Below are positions 48,376 to 58,067 of a stretch of DNA of 64,000 nucleotides, one piece after another; position 1 is the first letter of the stretch, and every line of letters begins with the position of its first letter. Source of the DNA: Aureimonas fodinaquatilis (GTDB taxonomy: Bacteria > Pseudomonadota > Alphaproteobacteria > Rhizobiales > Rhizobiaceae); contig NZ_VTWH01000002.1 of NCBI RefSeq assembly GCF_008369445.1, positions 434,001 through 498,000 of the forward strand. Reading direction: 5' to 3'. Under the pieces are notes generated by a model. That model searched no databases. It was not told the DNA's origin and saw nothing but the letters and a program-made list of their open reading frames with translations. Made by a program: the position numbers and the translations under genes.

Positions 48376-50934
48376 TCAGCGATCAACTTCCCGATCGGAT
48401 ATAAGAAGTGGACGACGTGCATGTTGACGAAGCAAAATCGAGCGGGCCGTTTCAAAATCCCGCTCGATTCCTTCAACAACGGCCGGTCCCCTTGCCATCA
48501 GATCCTCGGCTGATTTCGGCCGCCAGTTTCTGCAATCCTCAGCAACCTTGAGAACGCCAATATTGCCGGCACCGCTTTGCAGAGCGTGCGCCTTCTCGGC
48601 GTAGCCAGCAACATCGCCGGCTTCGACCACCTCGCGCATTTCCAGAAGCAATGCGCTGCCATCGGTCAAAAAGTCAGAAATGACTGCGGCAACAAAAGAT
48701 GGTCCGCCGAGCGTTTCCAGATTTTTCAACATTGCGGTATCCACATGCCCACCACCATCATTGGATTGGATCGGCGGTGGAGGTGGCGGCGGCGCCGCAG
48801 CGACAGGCCAGCTCGGGGCAGCACCGGCAACGGCGCGTTGCTGACCTGCAGTCGCCGCCGGCGCATGTTTCTCATAAAGCTCATCTATATGGTCCAATAG
48901 AATCGGGCCATTGACCGGCTTGGTCAGACAGGCATCCATTCCCGCCCCAAGGGCATTTTCAGCAGCCGAGGCTGTTGCATCCGCCGTAAGGCCAATAATG
49001 GGCAAATGCGCCTGACCCAGAGCCATCATGCGATAAAGCTTGGTTGCTTCCAGCCCATCCATGCCGGGCATATTCAGATCCATCAGCACCAGCTCGATGC
49101 CGCCAGCCTCCATTGCATCAACCGCTTCCATGCCATTTGTTGCAATGGTAACAAAATGGCCTCCCGCCTCCAGGATCCGGCCAATAACTTTTTGATTCAC
49201 CCGGTTATCATCGGCCAGCAGAATGCGCAGTGCGCGCTCACGTTTGACAATTCCGGGCCGTGAGGCGACCGCTGCCTGCAGTACCCGACCAGTCATTCGC
49301 ATTGCGCGCTTCAACTCCATTTCCAGATCGTCGCGGCCGATGACGCACTTAACCAGACGCCGCACCGCGTGCGAGGGAAGTTCATCACTGACCATGTCAA
49401 TGCCGAAAATTCCGGCAGGCGAAGCCGCACGCAGGGTTTCAACAGCATCTTCGGGCGACATGCCATTGGGCCATGCCAGATCCAGACCAGCGAGAAGAAC
49501 CACCTGGTGTCGAATTTCATCCGGAGCAGGCAAGATGATCTGAGTCATCACCTGTTCCGGTGTGGCGCATGTTGCCACCTGTCCGCAGAGAGATGCAAGT
49601 TTTTCACGCGTTTCGTTCTGCAGGACGTTCAGCGGATCGAGTATGATGGCCTTCGTTTCCGAAAGCAGAGAGCCTTCATCAACAGGCTCCTCCAGAAACG
49701 CCACTGGCAGGGTGAGAGAAAAATTGCTGCCCTGCCCCAACTGGCTGCGCACCTCGATATTGCCATTCTGCAGCTTGACCAGTTCCTGCACGATTGCCAG
49801 ACCAAGCCCTGTGCCGCCAAATCGGTTAAGAATGGTGCTGTTGGCCTGGGTAAACCGCAGAAAGATCCGGTCGATTTCCTCATCTGCGATGCCAATGCCG
49901 GTATCGCTGACCTCCAGATACAAAAACTGCTGGCCACCTCTGGTTAATGCGTCCGCAGAAAGGGTGACACTGCCCTGCTCGGTGAACTTGATCGCATTGC
50001 CAATCAGATTGATCAGAATCTCGCGGATGCGCCGCTCATCGGCTTCAATAAATGCCGGTGTTCGCGGTGTTATGTGCAGGTGAAACCGGATGTCCTTGGC
50101 ACGGGCCTGCACCGCGCCAACATCGCGCACTCCGCTCATCATCGCTATGAGATCAAGCCGCCCCGGCTTTAGCTTCATTTCACCGGATTCGATGCTGGAC
50201 AGGTCAATCAGGTCGTTGATCTGCGATAGCAGCGCGCTGGATGATAGCTGGATGATCTCGACCATTTCCCGCTGGTCACGCCGCAAAGTCGTATCTCGCA
50301 GCAAATCACCCGAACCGATGATCGCGTTCAGCGGCGTGCGCAGCTCATGGCTGACGCTGGTCAGAAATGCTGATTTGGCACGGTTTGCGTGTTCAGCCAT
50401 TTCCTTGGCACGCGAAAGGCTGCGTATCAGCGTTGCCGCATAAAGCGGAACCACAACCACGCCGCCAAGAAGGCCAATGGCCAGCATGTAGTTGTGAGTC
50501 CAGTACGGCGATTCCAGCACAACAGCCAGAAATCCAACCGCGGCAATAACGGTTGCCGGATACAGATAGGACTCGCCATAACGAAAGCCGTTACCCAGGA
50601 CGATCCAGTAATAAAACGGATAGAGGATGGAAACGGATTCACCGCCGATAGAAAGACCGCATGACAGCAATATCAGATCGACAAACATGCCGATGACACG
50701 GCGGGCGTGCGAAATGCCCGGACGCCAGATCAGATGGACAAGCAGGAGCGTGCCTGAAACCAGATAGATGACCGCAATCAGCCGTGCGGCAAATGCCGTA
50801 TCGCTGACCGGCATGAGGAATAACGTAAACACCAGGATCGCCACTGAAATGACGAAACGGTTTAACGTGATCTCGTGCTCCCGATCGGGGCGGGCTCGCA
50901 GCCACGCCATCCATCCTTTTAATGTTTTCACCAC
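48376..50934 (-). CDS. rpfC: RpfC-like hybrid sensor histidine kinase with HPt domain
   Basis: RpfC senses DSF through its N-terminal membrane region and signals by phosphorelay. This 852-residue protein begins with a short cytoplasmic stretch containing RPDREHEITLNR, then about five or six membrane helices (26-165) including FYYWIVLGNGFRYG, resembling the RpfC sensor. HisKA has its His at 196 in SVSHELRTPLNA. HATPase boxes are NLIGNAIKF, DTGIGI and GGTGLGLA. A degenerate receiver-like segment spans about 428-545. A true receiver has Asp 619 in LMDLNMPGMDG. A Pro-rich linker leads to an HPt domain with His 783. Start: GTG at 50934 or 50931. Confidence 0.88.
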   Translation of the reverse strand: MVKTLKGWMAWLRARPDREHEITLNRFVISVAILVFTLFLMPVSDTAFAARLIAVIYLVSGTLLLVHLIWRPGISHARRVIGMFVDLILLSCGLSIGGESVSILYPFYYWIVLGNGFRYGESYLYPATVIAAVGFLAVVLESPYWTHNYMLAIGLLGGVVVVPLYAATLIRSLSRAKEMAEHANRAKSAFLTSVSHELRTPLNAIIGSGDLLRDTTLRRDQREMVEIIQLSSSALLSQINDLIDLSSIESGEMKLKPGRLDLIAMMSGVRDVGAVQARAKDIRFHLHITPRTPAFIEADERRIREILINLIGNAIKFTEQGSVTLSADALTRGGQQFLYLEVSDTGIGIADEEIDRIFLRFTQANSTILNRFGGTGLGLAIVQELVKLQNGNIEVRSQLGQGSNFSLTLPVAFLEEPVDEGSLLSETKAIILDPLNVLQNETREKLASLCGQVATCATPEQVMTQIILPAPDEIRHQVVLLAGLDLAWPNGMSPEDAVETLRAASPAGIFGIDMVSDELPSHAVRRLVKCVIGRDDLEMELKRAMRMTGRVLQAAVASRPGIVKRERALRILLADDNRVNQKVIGRILEAGGHFVTIATNGMEAVDAMEAGGIELVLMDLNMPGMDGLEATKLYRMMALGQAHLPIIGLTADATASAAENALGAGMDACLTKPVNGPILLDHIDELYEKHAPAATAGQQRAVAGAAPSWPVAAAPPPPPPPIQSNDGGGHVDTAMLKNLETLGGPSFVAAVISDFLTDGSALLLEMREVVEAGDVAGYAEKAHALQSGAGNIGVLKVAEDCRNWRPKSAEDLMARGPAVVEGIERDFETARSILLRQHARRPLLISDREVDR

Positions 50935-51099
50935 ACGTTCGGTCGCTTCATAGTAGAAATGGCCGCTGGACTGCTCACATTTTCGGCTGCAAAATTTTTA
51001 CACAGTTTTACCGAAAATAGCGACAACGGTTCCATCTCTTTGTTCTGTTGAAATTTTGGACGCAATACAGCTACGCGCATTTGCCTGATTGGTTCAGTG

Positions 51100-53253
51100 C
51101 TACGACAAACTGTCAGCTATCTCTCGCCTGTTTGCGATCAGCGCTTTCAGGCAGTCATCGGCAGCAAGTGGCCTGCCCAGGAAAAAGCCCTGCGCAAACT
51201 CGCAACCCTGCTGCTGCAGAAATTCCAGTTGTTCCTGCCGTTCAACGCCTTCCGCAACAACCTGCAGTTTCAAACCGTGAGCAAGGCGGATTATGGCTTT
51301 GACGATTTCCGCATCGGCATCATTGCTCGGTATATGGGTGAGGAAACCGCGGTCGATCTTGATTGCGTCGATCGGCAATATTTTCACCCGGAGCAGTGAT
51401 GAATAGCCTGTGCCAAAATCATCCAGGGTCATGCGCACGCCCATTTCCTGGAGCTGCTCCATACGGCCGGGCTGGTCCTGCTCAGGATCAAAGAAAGTGT
51501 TCTCGGTCAGTTCCAGTTCCAGATTGGCGGGCGGCAAACCGGTCTCTGCCAGAATGGTGGCAACCAGTGCTGGCACGTCGTCATAGTTGAATTGTACCGG
51601 AGCAAGGTTCACCGCCATGGACAAATCTTCGAAGCCCAGTTGACGCCAGTTCTGCGCCTGGCGGCACGCTTCCCGCAGCACCCATTCTGAAATTGGCGCA
51701 ATCAGGCCGGTTTCCTCGGCAACGCTTAGAAATTCGGAAGGAGGCAAAAGACCGCGCGTCGGATGCATCCAGCGAATAAGTGCTTCCACTCCGGAAATCC
51801 GCTGCGTCGCAATGTCCACCTGTGGCTGGTAGTAAAGAACAAATTGCTGTTGGCTCAACGCATCGCGTATGGCCGCTTCCAGCAAAGAGGATTCCTTGAT
51901 CCTGTCCTGCAGACTGGTGGTAAAAATGCTGTAACGGTTGCGGCCTTCGGATTTTGCCTGATACATCGCCAGATCAGCATTTTTCAGAATTTCATTCACA
52001 TCATTGCCATGTGGGCCGACCAGCGAAATGCCCAGGCTGGCGGTGGCATTCACGCGGTGGCGCGCCACATCAACCGGCTCGGCAAGTGCATCCACAATCC
52101 GGCGGGCCAGTGTTTCGGCATCTTCCACGCAGGAAATATTCTCCTGCAGGAACGCAAACTCATCGCCACCCAGTCTGGACAGAGAAATTGTTTCATTGAC
52201 CAGCAATTTGAGGCGCTGCGATATGATCTGCAAAAGCTGGTCACCAATGTAATGGCCCAGCGTGTCATTGACGGTCTTGAACCGGTCAATGTCCAGAAGA
52301 TGCAACGCGCTGAACCGACCTTCCACTTCCCGCTGCATCAGCAATGTCTGCAAACGGTTGCTGAGATAGGTTCGGTTTGGCAGACCCGTCAGACCATCAT
52401 GCAGAGCCAGTTCACGCAGGCGCTCATGCGCCATCTTCTGCTCGCTGATATCCAGCGAGGATGTCAGCACTCCGACAACCTTGGCATTGGTATCGAGCAA
52501 TGGTGACTTGGTGGTCAGAAAGAACCGCTCACTGCCATCTGGCGAGCGGATAACCTCTTCATAAGGTGGCTGTGGCAAGCCACGCGTCAGAACACTCCGC
52601 TCCGCCTGCTCCGCACGTTCACGGTCATTGCCTGACAAAAGCGAGGCAGCGGGCAAACCCACGCATGCGCCGGGATCTCGCCCGGCATAAACCGCAAACA
52701 TGGCGTTGACGAAGACGCAGCGTTCCTCGCGGTCGGTGGCGCTGATCAGCGCGGGAACCGTATCAATAACCTGCGCCAGTTGCTCACGGCTGTCGCGCAC
52801 TGCAATCTGCCGGAAGTATTCACTATCCAGCAGTCGGCGTTCCAGCGCCTGCGCTTTCAGCTTCACGCTTTGCTGCTGCCTGCGAAAGCGCAGAAAATTG
52901 CGAGCCCTGCTCACAAATTCCTCGTGATTGACCGGGGTCTGAAGAAAATCCGTTGCGCCAGCCTCCAGCGCCATCAGGCGGAAGCTCAAATCTTCATATG
53001 CCGTGAGAACGATGATTGGCACATCAGCGGAATTGGGCATTTCCCGCAAGCGCCTGGTCAATTGGGCGCCGTCCATTCCTGGCATTTTATAGTCGGTAAT
53101 GATCAGGTCCGGCTCGCCCTCTTCAAGCCAGTCCAGCATACGAAACGGACTCGCAAAGGTTTTGACGTTAACGTCATCACCCGCCAACTTCGAAAGGCGC
53201 GAATAAATTCGTTGGTTGCTGCCCTGGTCATCAACAACAACAATCAATGACAT
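51100..53253 (-). CDS. Response regulator with REC-PAS-GGDEF-EAL domains (RpfG-position output protein)
   Basis: This 717-residue protein is a bifunctional-looking cyclic-di-GMP enzyme under receiver control. REC covers 1-125 with Asp 54 in IITDYKMPGMDG, but the usual Lys-Pro is Thr-Pro (106-107). A coiled linker and PAS domain (about 155-275) follow. GGDEF is intact at 362-366 (SRLGGDEFAF) with no RxxD inhibitory site. EAL is intact from 490 (VEALIRW), with [25 protein letters not shown] and AEGVE. It lies upstream of the rpfC-like gene on the same strand, where Xanthomonas has HD-GYP RpfG. The 165-base gap could hold a separate promoter for the kinase. Confidence 0.93.
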   Translation of the reverse strand: MSLIVVVDDQGSNQRIYSRLSKLAGDDVNVKTFASPFRMLDWLEEGEPDLIITDYKMPGMDGAQLTRRLREMPNSADVPIIVLTAYEDLSFRLMALEAGATDFLQTPVNHEEFVSRARNFLRFRRQQQSVKLKAQALERRLLDSEYFRQIAVRDSREQLAQVIDTVPALISATDREERCVFVNAMFAVYAGRDPGACVGLPAASLLSGNDRERAEQAERSVLTRGLPQPPYEEVIRSPDGSERFFLTTKSPLLDTNAKVVGVLTSSLDISEQKMAHERLRELALHDGLTGLPNRTYLSNRLQTLLMQREVEGRFSALHLLDIDRFKTVNDTLGHYIGDQLLQIISQRLKLLVNETISLSRLGGDEFAFLQENISCVEDAETLARRIVDALAEPVDVARHRVNATASLGISLVGPHGNDVNEILKNADLAMYQAKSEGRNRYSIFTTSLQDRIKESSLLEAAIRDALSQQQFVLYYQPQVDIATQRISGVEALIRWMHPTRGLLPPSEFLSVAEETGLIAPISEWVLREACRQAQNWRQLGFEDLSMAVNLAPVQFNYDDVPALVATILAETGLPPANLELELTENTFFDPEQDQPGRMEQLQEMGVRMTLDDFGTGYSSLLRVKILPIDAIKIDRGFLTHIPSNDADAEIVKAIIRLAHGLKLQVVAEGVERQEQLEFLQQQGCEFAQGFFLGRPLAADDCLKALIANRREIADSLS

Positions 53254-53433
53254 GTCCGCAATTGCCTTCTCGATCTTCCATGCCCCACTTCACCACTCCT
53301 GATGAGGTATTGCAAATATTATTGAACCTACAGTTTAATACAAACACATATCAGCAGAAAAGAGAAAAACGTGCCTAGGATGAATATCTCTACCTTGTCT
53401 AGACAAAAATAAACTCTGTTAGATACCAAGTCA

Positions 53434-54561
53434 TTAAGCAATCGCTGTTTTGCCTTTTCCATCCCGCTTTACTGAATACAGAGCCCGATCTGCGGCGCGA
53501 AGCAGTTTTTTAAGATCGGCGCTTTCTGTGCCGAAAAACGCTACACCGATGCTGACACCAATGGTGTTGATCGCCTGCCCTGCCAGAGTGTAGGGCCTGC
53601 TGATGGCCGAACGCACCGTTTCAGCATATTGCTCCGCATGAGCGTGGCTGGCAAAACTGCCGACCAGCACAAATTCATCGCCGCCAATTCGGGCCACACA
53701 ATATCCCGGAAGAGCCAGGTTCTGAAGCCGGTTGGACACTGCAACCAGTGTCAGATCACCCATATCATGGCCGAATGAATCGTTGATCGACTTGAAGCCA
53801 TCCAGGTCGAGATACATGAACGCCCGCACCCTGCCATCTTCAGGTTGTGAACGCATTTTTTCCAGCTCAACGCCCAGTCCGGCACGGTTCAAAAGGTTTG
53901 TCAGCGTGTCCTGACGCGACAGTGCCTCGTTGGTGCGCTCGGCAATCATTGTGTCCACCAGAATTGACTGGAGAACAAAGGCCGAGCGGCACATGCTGAA
54001 AATATAGAACGGAATCTGGATCAACCCCAGATATAGAAGCGGCTGCCCTGCAAACGGCAACACAAAACACACCGGCCCGAAAGCCAGGATAATCATAACC
54101 GCGGCCAGACGCGGTGTGCCAAAATTGCGAATGCAGATGCCGCCAATCATGGCCGCAGAAGACATCATCACCAGCGTTGCGACCACCCAGTCGCCCGAAG
54201 CCATTGAGATGAAGCCGCCATATCCGACACTGGCCGCCCACAATATTGCGAACAGAATAACCGCATCCGTGGGGGTGGGCAGACCGGCAAGCGCCCTTTT
54301 GCGGGAATGAATCAGCAGCACGACACGAATGAGGCAGATTGCCACTTCAAGCGCCAGCCAGGCTACAAACTGGGTGCCCCCCAGGCGCACGGCAACAAAT
54401 GCCGCAACAAACGTCGTGTTCAGCACACCGCCTAGAAAAATGGGCATCGTGCCATACAGTCCATTCATCAGGCGCACACGAACCTCAATCGGAGCTTCAG
54501 CCCCGATCGACGTCAACCATTTGCCGAGAGAGTACTTGGGCAGGCTGTATGCGAGCGACAT
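53434..54561 (-). CDS. Membrane-bound GGDEF diguanylate cyclase
   Basis: About 375 residues. The N-terminal 200 residues form roughly six membrane helices with no recognised sensor fold (VLNTTFVAAFVAVRLGG, AVILFAILWAASVGYGG, MIILAFGPVCFVLPF). The GGDEF domain follows: RQDTLTNLLNRAGL, MYLDLDGFKSINDSFGHDMGD and VARIGGDEFVLVG, with all catalytic residues and no RxxD site. The ATG at 54561 is preferred because AGG lies just upstream; an ATG at 54642 lacks a ribosome-binding site. It is divergent from the EAL gene and follows the same direction as the response regulator. Confidence 0.9.
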   Translation of the reverse strand: MSLAYSLPKYSLGKWLTSIGAEAPIEVRVRLMNGLYGTMPIFLGGVLNTTFVAAFVAVRLGGTQFVAWLALEVAICLIRVVLLIHSRKRALAGLPTPTDAVILFAILWAASVGYGGFISMASGDWVVATLVMMSSAAMIGGICIRNFGTPRLAAVMIILAFGPVCFVLPFAGQPLLYLGLIQIPFYIFSMCRSAFVLQSILVDTMIAERTNEALSRQDTLTNLLNRAGLGVELEKMRSQPEDGRVRAFMYLDLDGFKSINDSFGHDMGDLTLVAVSNRLQNLALPGYCVARIGGDEFVLVGSFASHAHAEQYAETVRSAISRPYTLAGQAINTIGVSIGVAFFGTESADLKKLLRAADRALYSVKRDGKGKTAIA

Positions 54562-54734
54562 TCTACCTGCGACTTCCCTGTCCCAAAACTGACGCTGCCA
54601 CGGGTATATATTATTATACGTTGAGCAAGCAACTTGGTTCATATTGCGGTAACGGCTTACTGATAAAAATCAGGCAGGATGATTGCAATCCGCCCTAATT
54701 CATGTAGATTTTAAATGTTAAATTTATTTAGTGT

Positions 54735-55643
54735 TTGATCAGCTTGTCTCAGATTCACCCCCTCACTGCGGCGGACTTCGACACTTCATCCAGCGAGCCT
54801 TCTTCGCCGGAATCGTTGGCCAGCGCTTCCGGCATTGCTCCGGTGTGGTTGGTTCGCTGGCTGCGGATGCGCGGCAGCGTTGATCGCAGGTTGCGGGCTG
54901 CCCTCAAGCTGAATGGGCTGAAAGTTCACTATCAACCCATCGTTGACAGTCAGACCGCCCGGATTGTCGGCGCGGAAGCTCTCATGCGGTGGCAGCAGGT
55001 GGATGGCAGCCATGTTGCCCCCAACACCTTCATACCCGTGGCTGAAGATATCGGGGTTATTCGCCATATAACGGAAATTGCCATACGCGCTATCAGTCAG
55101 GATTTCGCCATCTGGCTGAAACAGGCGCCGGAATTCACCCTGAGTTTGAATGTCCTGGCCGACGACCTGACAGACCCGTTTTTTCATGAGTGTCTGAAAT
55201 CTGCCATTGAAGACAATGGTATCAATCCTGCCCAGATTGCCTTTGAACTGACAGAGCGGCGCAAGATTTCGCGGCTCAAGGGCGGCAGGGCAACAAACAG
55301 CCTGTCCTCGCGAGGTTACAAAATCTATCTGGATGATTTTGGTACCGGCTATTCGAACATCGACTATTTCGGCAGGCTGACGCTGGATAAAATCAAGCTG
55401 GACCGCACCTTCATCATGTCGATTGGCAGGGATGAACGTCGCTCGTCGCTTATTCCACTCATGGTTGAAATGGCAAAACGCTACGGAATCGGCATTATCG
55501 CGGAAGGTGTGGAAACGGCGGAACAGGCTGAATTTCTTCGCGCGCTGGGCGTGGATCAAATGCAGGGATGGCATTTCGGCCGCGCAATGACCGCGCAAGC
55601 GCTTCTCGAGCATTTGCGCAGCGATTGCGTTGAGTCAGTTTAG
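54735..55643 (+). CDS. EAL-domain c-di-GMP phosphodiesterase
   Basis: A 302-residue stand-alone EAL protein without membrane helices or signal peptide. All metal and catalytic residues are visible: [49 protein letters not shown] and [11 protein letters not shown]. It should hydrolyse c-di-GMP to pGpG. The start is uncertain: TTG at 54735 has no clear ribosome-binding site, and an ATG at 54867 just before the domain is possible. It is divergent from the GGDEF gene, giving a paired synthase and hydrolase, and overlaps the convergent gpt end by 4 bases. Confidence 0.9.
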   Translation: MISLSQIHPLTAADFDTSSSEPSSPESLASASGIAPVWLVRWLRMRGSVDRRLRAALKLNGLKVHYQPIVDSQTARIVGAEALMRWQQVDGSHVAPNTFIPVAEDIGVIRHITEIAIRAISQDFAIWLKQAPEFTLSLNVLADDLTDPFFHECLKSAIEDNGINPAQIAFELTERRKISRLKGGRATNSLSSRGYKIYLDDFGTGYSNIDYFGRLTLDKIKLDRTFIMSIGRDERRSSLIPLMVEMAKRYGIGIIAEGVETAEQAEFLRALGVDQMQGWHFGRAMTAQALLEHLRSDCVESV

Positions 55644-56134
55644 CCTGCAACATTCTTGGAAATCGGCGCCTGAAACGAAAGGCCCAGATCCCATGGAAAA
55701 AATATCCATGTGTCCTGCGATACTTCCGTAATGAACGTGTCTACCAGCGGCCGGCCCTTTGGTTTGGCATAGACCGTGGCAAAGTGCGCCTTGGGCAGCA
55801 TGGCGCGAACCAGTGCGGCTGTCTTGCCTGTGTCCGTCAAATCATCGATGATGAGAATTCCGTCGCCCTCATGCTGCTTCAACTCCGGCGCTATGCCTTT
55901 GAGAACCTGCAACTCGCCCTGCGTATCATAAGCATGGTATGACGCGACACACACAGTTTCAATCAACCTTGTGCCCAGCTCACGGGCAATGATGGCAGCA
56001 GGCACAAGCCCGCCGCGTGTGATGCACACGATTGCTTTCCAATCTTCCCGTACTCCGGCCAGACGCCAGGCCAATGCGCGGGCGTCTCTGTGAAACTGGT
56101 CCCAGGAGACTGGAAAAGACTTCTCGCTCGTCAT
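55640..56134 (-). CDS. gpt: Xanthine-guanine phosphoribosyltransferase
   Basis: It salvages guanine and xanthine with PRPP. The 164-residue protein begins [18 protein letters not shown], has [18 protein letters not shown] and the PRPP-binding [14 protein letters not shown], and ends with the family FFPWDLG region. The length fits the family. It is convergent with the EAL gene. Confidence 0.93.
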   Translation of the reverse strand: MTSEKSFPVSWDQFHRDARALAWRLAGVREDWKAIVCITRGGLVPAAIIARELGTRLIETVCVASYHAYDTQGELQVLKGIAPELKQHEGDGILIIDDLTDTGKTAALVRAMLPKAHFATVYAKPKGRPLVDTFITEVSQDTWIFFPWDLGLSFQAPISKNVAG

Positions 56135-56224
56135 GCAATTTGCTCCGTGTAAGTGTCTTTGGCGATAACGCGGGAAACTGCCATTCGCAAGTGTGGCGCG
56201 GTGGTAAAGTGTTCTTTCGCGCCC

Positions 56225-56977
56225 TCAGGCCGGACTTGATCCGGCTTTCTCTTTGCCCACGGCAATCAGCATCGCCTCAATATCCAGACGAGCAGCTTCA
56301 AGTTCCTGTTCATTACGACTGCGTGCCACAAGCTCGGTGCTGTAGCTTTTCCCATCAAACTTTGGATATGAACCAATGACGACACTCTTGTGCTTCGCCT
56401 GAACCTGCGCAAGTGGACCACCAATATCCCCCTCACCAAACGGGCAGAACACCGCGGCGCTCAAAATCTGTGGTCCTTGCGGCAAACTGGCCACGACATT
56501 GTTGACCATTGCTTGAAAAACCGCCGGCACGCCCGCCATGACGTAAACATTGTCCATCTTGAATCCGGGTGCCGTAGACACGGGATTGTCGATCAGCAAT
56601 GCGCCTTCCGGCGTGCGGGCCATGCGTTTGCGCGCCAGTGTAAAATCCATCTCGCGCTGCCGGTAGTGTTTTTCCAGTAGTTCATAGGCTGTGGGGTGAT
56701 AGCCAACGGGTACGCCAAACGCCTGCCCCACCGCATCTGCGGTCATGTCGTCATGCGTGGGCCCAATGCCACCGGATGTGAACAGATATGTGTAGCGGGC
56801 CCGCAGGGCGTTAATTGCAGCAGCAATATCCACGGGCTCGTCGGCGACAATTCTAACCTCTTTAAGGTCTATTCCTGCGAGCGTCAGAACATCGGCAAGG
56901 TAGCCGATGTTGCGGTCCTTTGTCCGGCCGGACAGCAATTCATCGCCAATAGCCAGCATCGCCGCTGATTCAATCAT
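56225..56977 (-). CDS. CinA-like molybdopterin-binding-domain protein
   Basis: The 250-residue protein has the MoCF_biosynth fold of CinA: AMLAIGDELLSGRTKDRNIGYLA, YLFTSGGIGPTHDDMTADAV and PVSTAPGFKMDNVYVMAGVP. It lacks the C-terminal nicotinamide-nucleotide amidase domain of full CinA, so it is the short form often found in alphaproteobacteria, of unsettled function. The ATG at 56977 is used because upstream residues do not look conserved. Confidence 0.87.
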   Translation of the reverse strand: MIESAAMLAIGDELLSGRTKDRNIGYLADVLTLAGIDLKEVRIVADEPVDIAAAINALRARYTYLFTSGGIGPTHDDMTADAVGQAFGVPVGYHPTAYELLEKHYRQREMDFTLARKRMARTPEGALLIDNPVSTAPGFKMDNVYVMAGVPAVFQAMVNNVVASLPQGPQILSAAVFCPFGEGDIGGPLAQVQAKHKSVVIGSYPKFDGKSYSTELVARSRNEQELEAARLDIEAMLIAVGKEKAGSSPA

Positions 56978-57136
56978 GTTCGCCCCGCAAAACTGCTCAA
57001 TACCCGGACCGGAATGAGATGGTTCAACAAATGTAGACAGTGCGTTCAAGCCAATAGCATAGATTTTCACCGTGCCGGATAGCTACATGGCTCCTCACGA
57101 GTGTTTAACACCGCAATCATTCAGGAGCATGCAATA

Positions 57137-57736
57137 ATGGCGAAAGTCCTTGTCCTTTATTATTCGAGCTACGGCCACATTGAAGCCATGGCAGAAGCTG
57201 TAGCAGAGGGTGCAAGGTCGGCGGGGGCGACTGTCGACATCAAGCGCGTGCCAGAAACCGCTCCGGCCGACGTGGTGGCCGCAGCCGGATTCAAAACGGT
57301 GTCGCAATACCCGGAGGCCACGCCAGACGATCTGCCGCAATATGATGCCATTATTGTTGGCGCACCCACGCGCTTTGGCAATCCGGCATCTCAGATGCAG
57401 TCATTCTGGGACAGAACCGGTGGCATCTGGGCACAGGGGAAACTGCTGGGCAAAGTTGGCGGGGCGTTCACATCATCTGCCACACAGCACGGTGGCAATG
57501 AGGCAACGCTGCTCTCCATCCACAAGACGCTGCTGCATCATGGGCTTTTGATTGCGGGCCTGCCCTATGCGTTTGCGGGTCAGATGCGCCTTGACGAGAT
57601 TGTTGGTGGATCACCCTATGGCGCAACGACGATCGCCGGTGGCGACGGCTCGCGTCAGCCATCACAGACCGAACTGGAAGGCGCACAGTTTCAAGGCAAG
57701 CACATTGCAGAAATTGCAGCCAAGCTGAGCCAATAA
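57137..57736 (+). CDS. wrbA: NAD(P)H:quinone oxidoreductase WrbA
   Basis: WrbA is an FMN-dependent two-electron quinone reductase that protects against oxidative stress. The ATG at 57137 (AGGAGC upstream) gives 199 residues: [47 protein letters not shown] shortened to [28 protein letters not shown] and [19 protein letters not shown]. All are characteristic of the type IV family. Confidence 0.96.
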   Translation: MAKVLVLYYSSYGHIEAMAEAVAEGARSAGATVDIKRVPETAPADVVAAAGFKTVSQYPEATPDDLPQYDAIIVGAPTRFGNPASQMQSFWDRTGGIWAQGKLLGKVGGAFTSSATQHGGNEATLLSIHKTLLHHGLLIAGLPYAFAGQMRLDEIVGGSPYGATTIAGGDGSRQPSQTELEGAQFQGKHIAEIAAKLSQ

Positions 57737-57813
57737 CAATCATCGGCAGAACAAAGCGAAAGCATCTTCGCCGGATTAACGGCGAGGATGCCACATCGTA
57801 ATGTGGACACACC

Positions 57814-57859
57814 TTCAGGCGTTGAAGCAGATTTCGGCTTCAGAAACGCCTGAATTTTT
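57814..57859 (+). terminator. Rho-independent terminator of wrbA
   Basis: TTCAGGCGTT (57814-57823) pairs with AACGCCTGAA (57845-57854), with an inner GAAGC/GCTTC stem, followed by TTTTTATTTG. Confidence 0.85.
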
Positions 57860-58067
57860 ATTTGTATGGATTGTTATAAATGCCCGGCTCGTCTCTGAGC
57901 ATGGCACTTTCATCTCTTTCCAGTTCACGCAGAAGGTTTTCCAACGCCTGATTGTTGTCCTGCAAACGCAGGAGCAGATCAGGTGCACTGCGGACATCAA
58001 ACATGTCCACAGATACTGCATCCGGAGAGAGATTTTCGTCGATATTAAACTGCTTTGCAGTTGCCAT
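57858..58067 (-). CDS. Small acidic protein of unknown function
   Basis: A 69-residue ORF with a strong ribosome-binding site (TGGAGGT six bases before ATG). It is acidic and helix-prone (LLLRLQDNNQALENLLRELERDESAM), with no membrane helix or signal. Its end touches the wrbA terminator on the other strand. No family is recognised. Codon use looks like real coding sequence. Confidence 0.6.
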   Translation of the reverse strand: MATAKQFNIDENLSPDAVSVDMFDVRSAPDLLLRLQDNNQALENLLRELERDESAMLRDEPGIYNNPYK

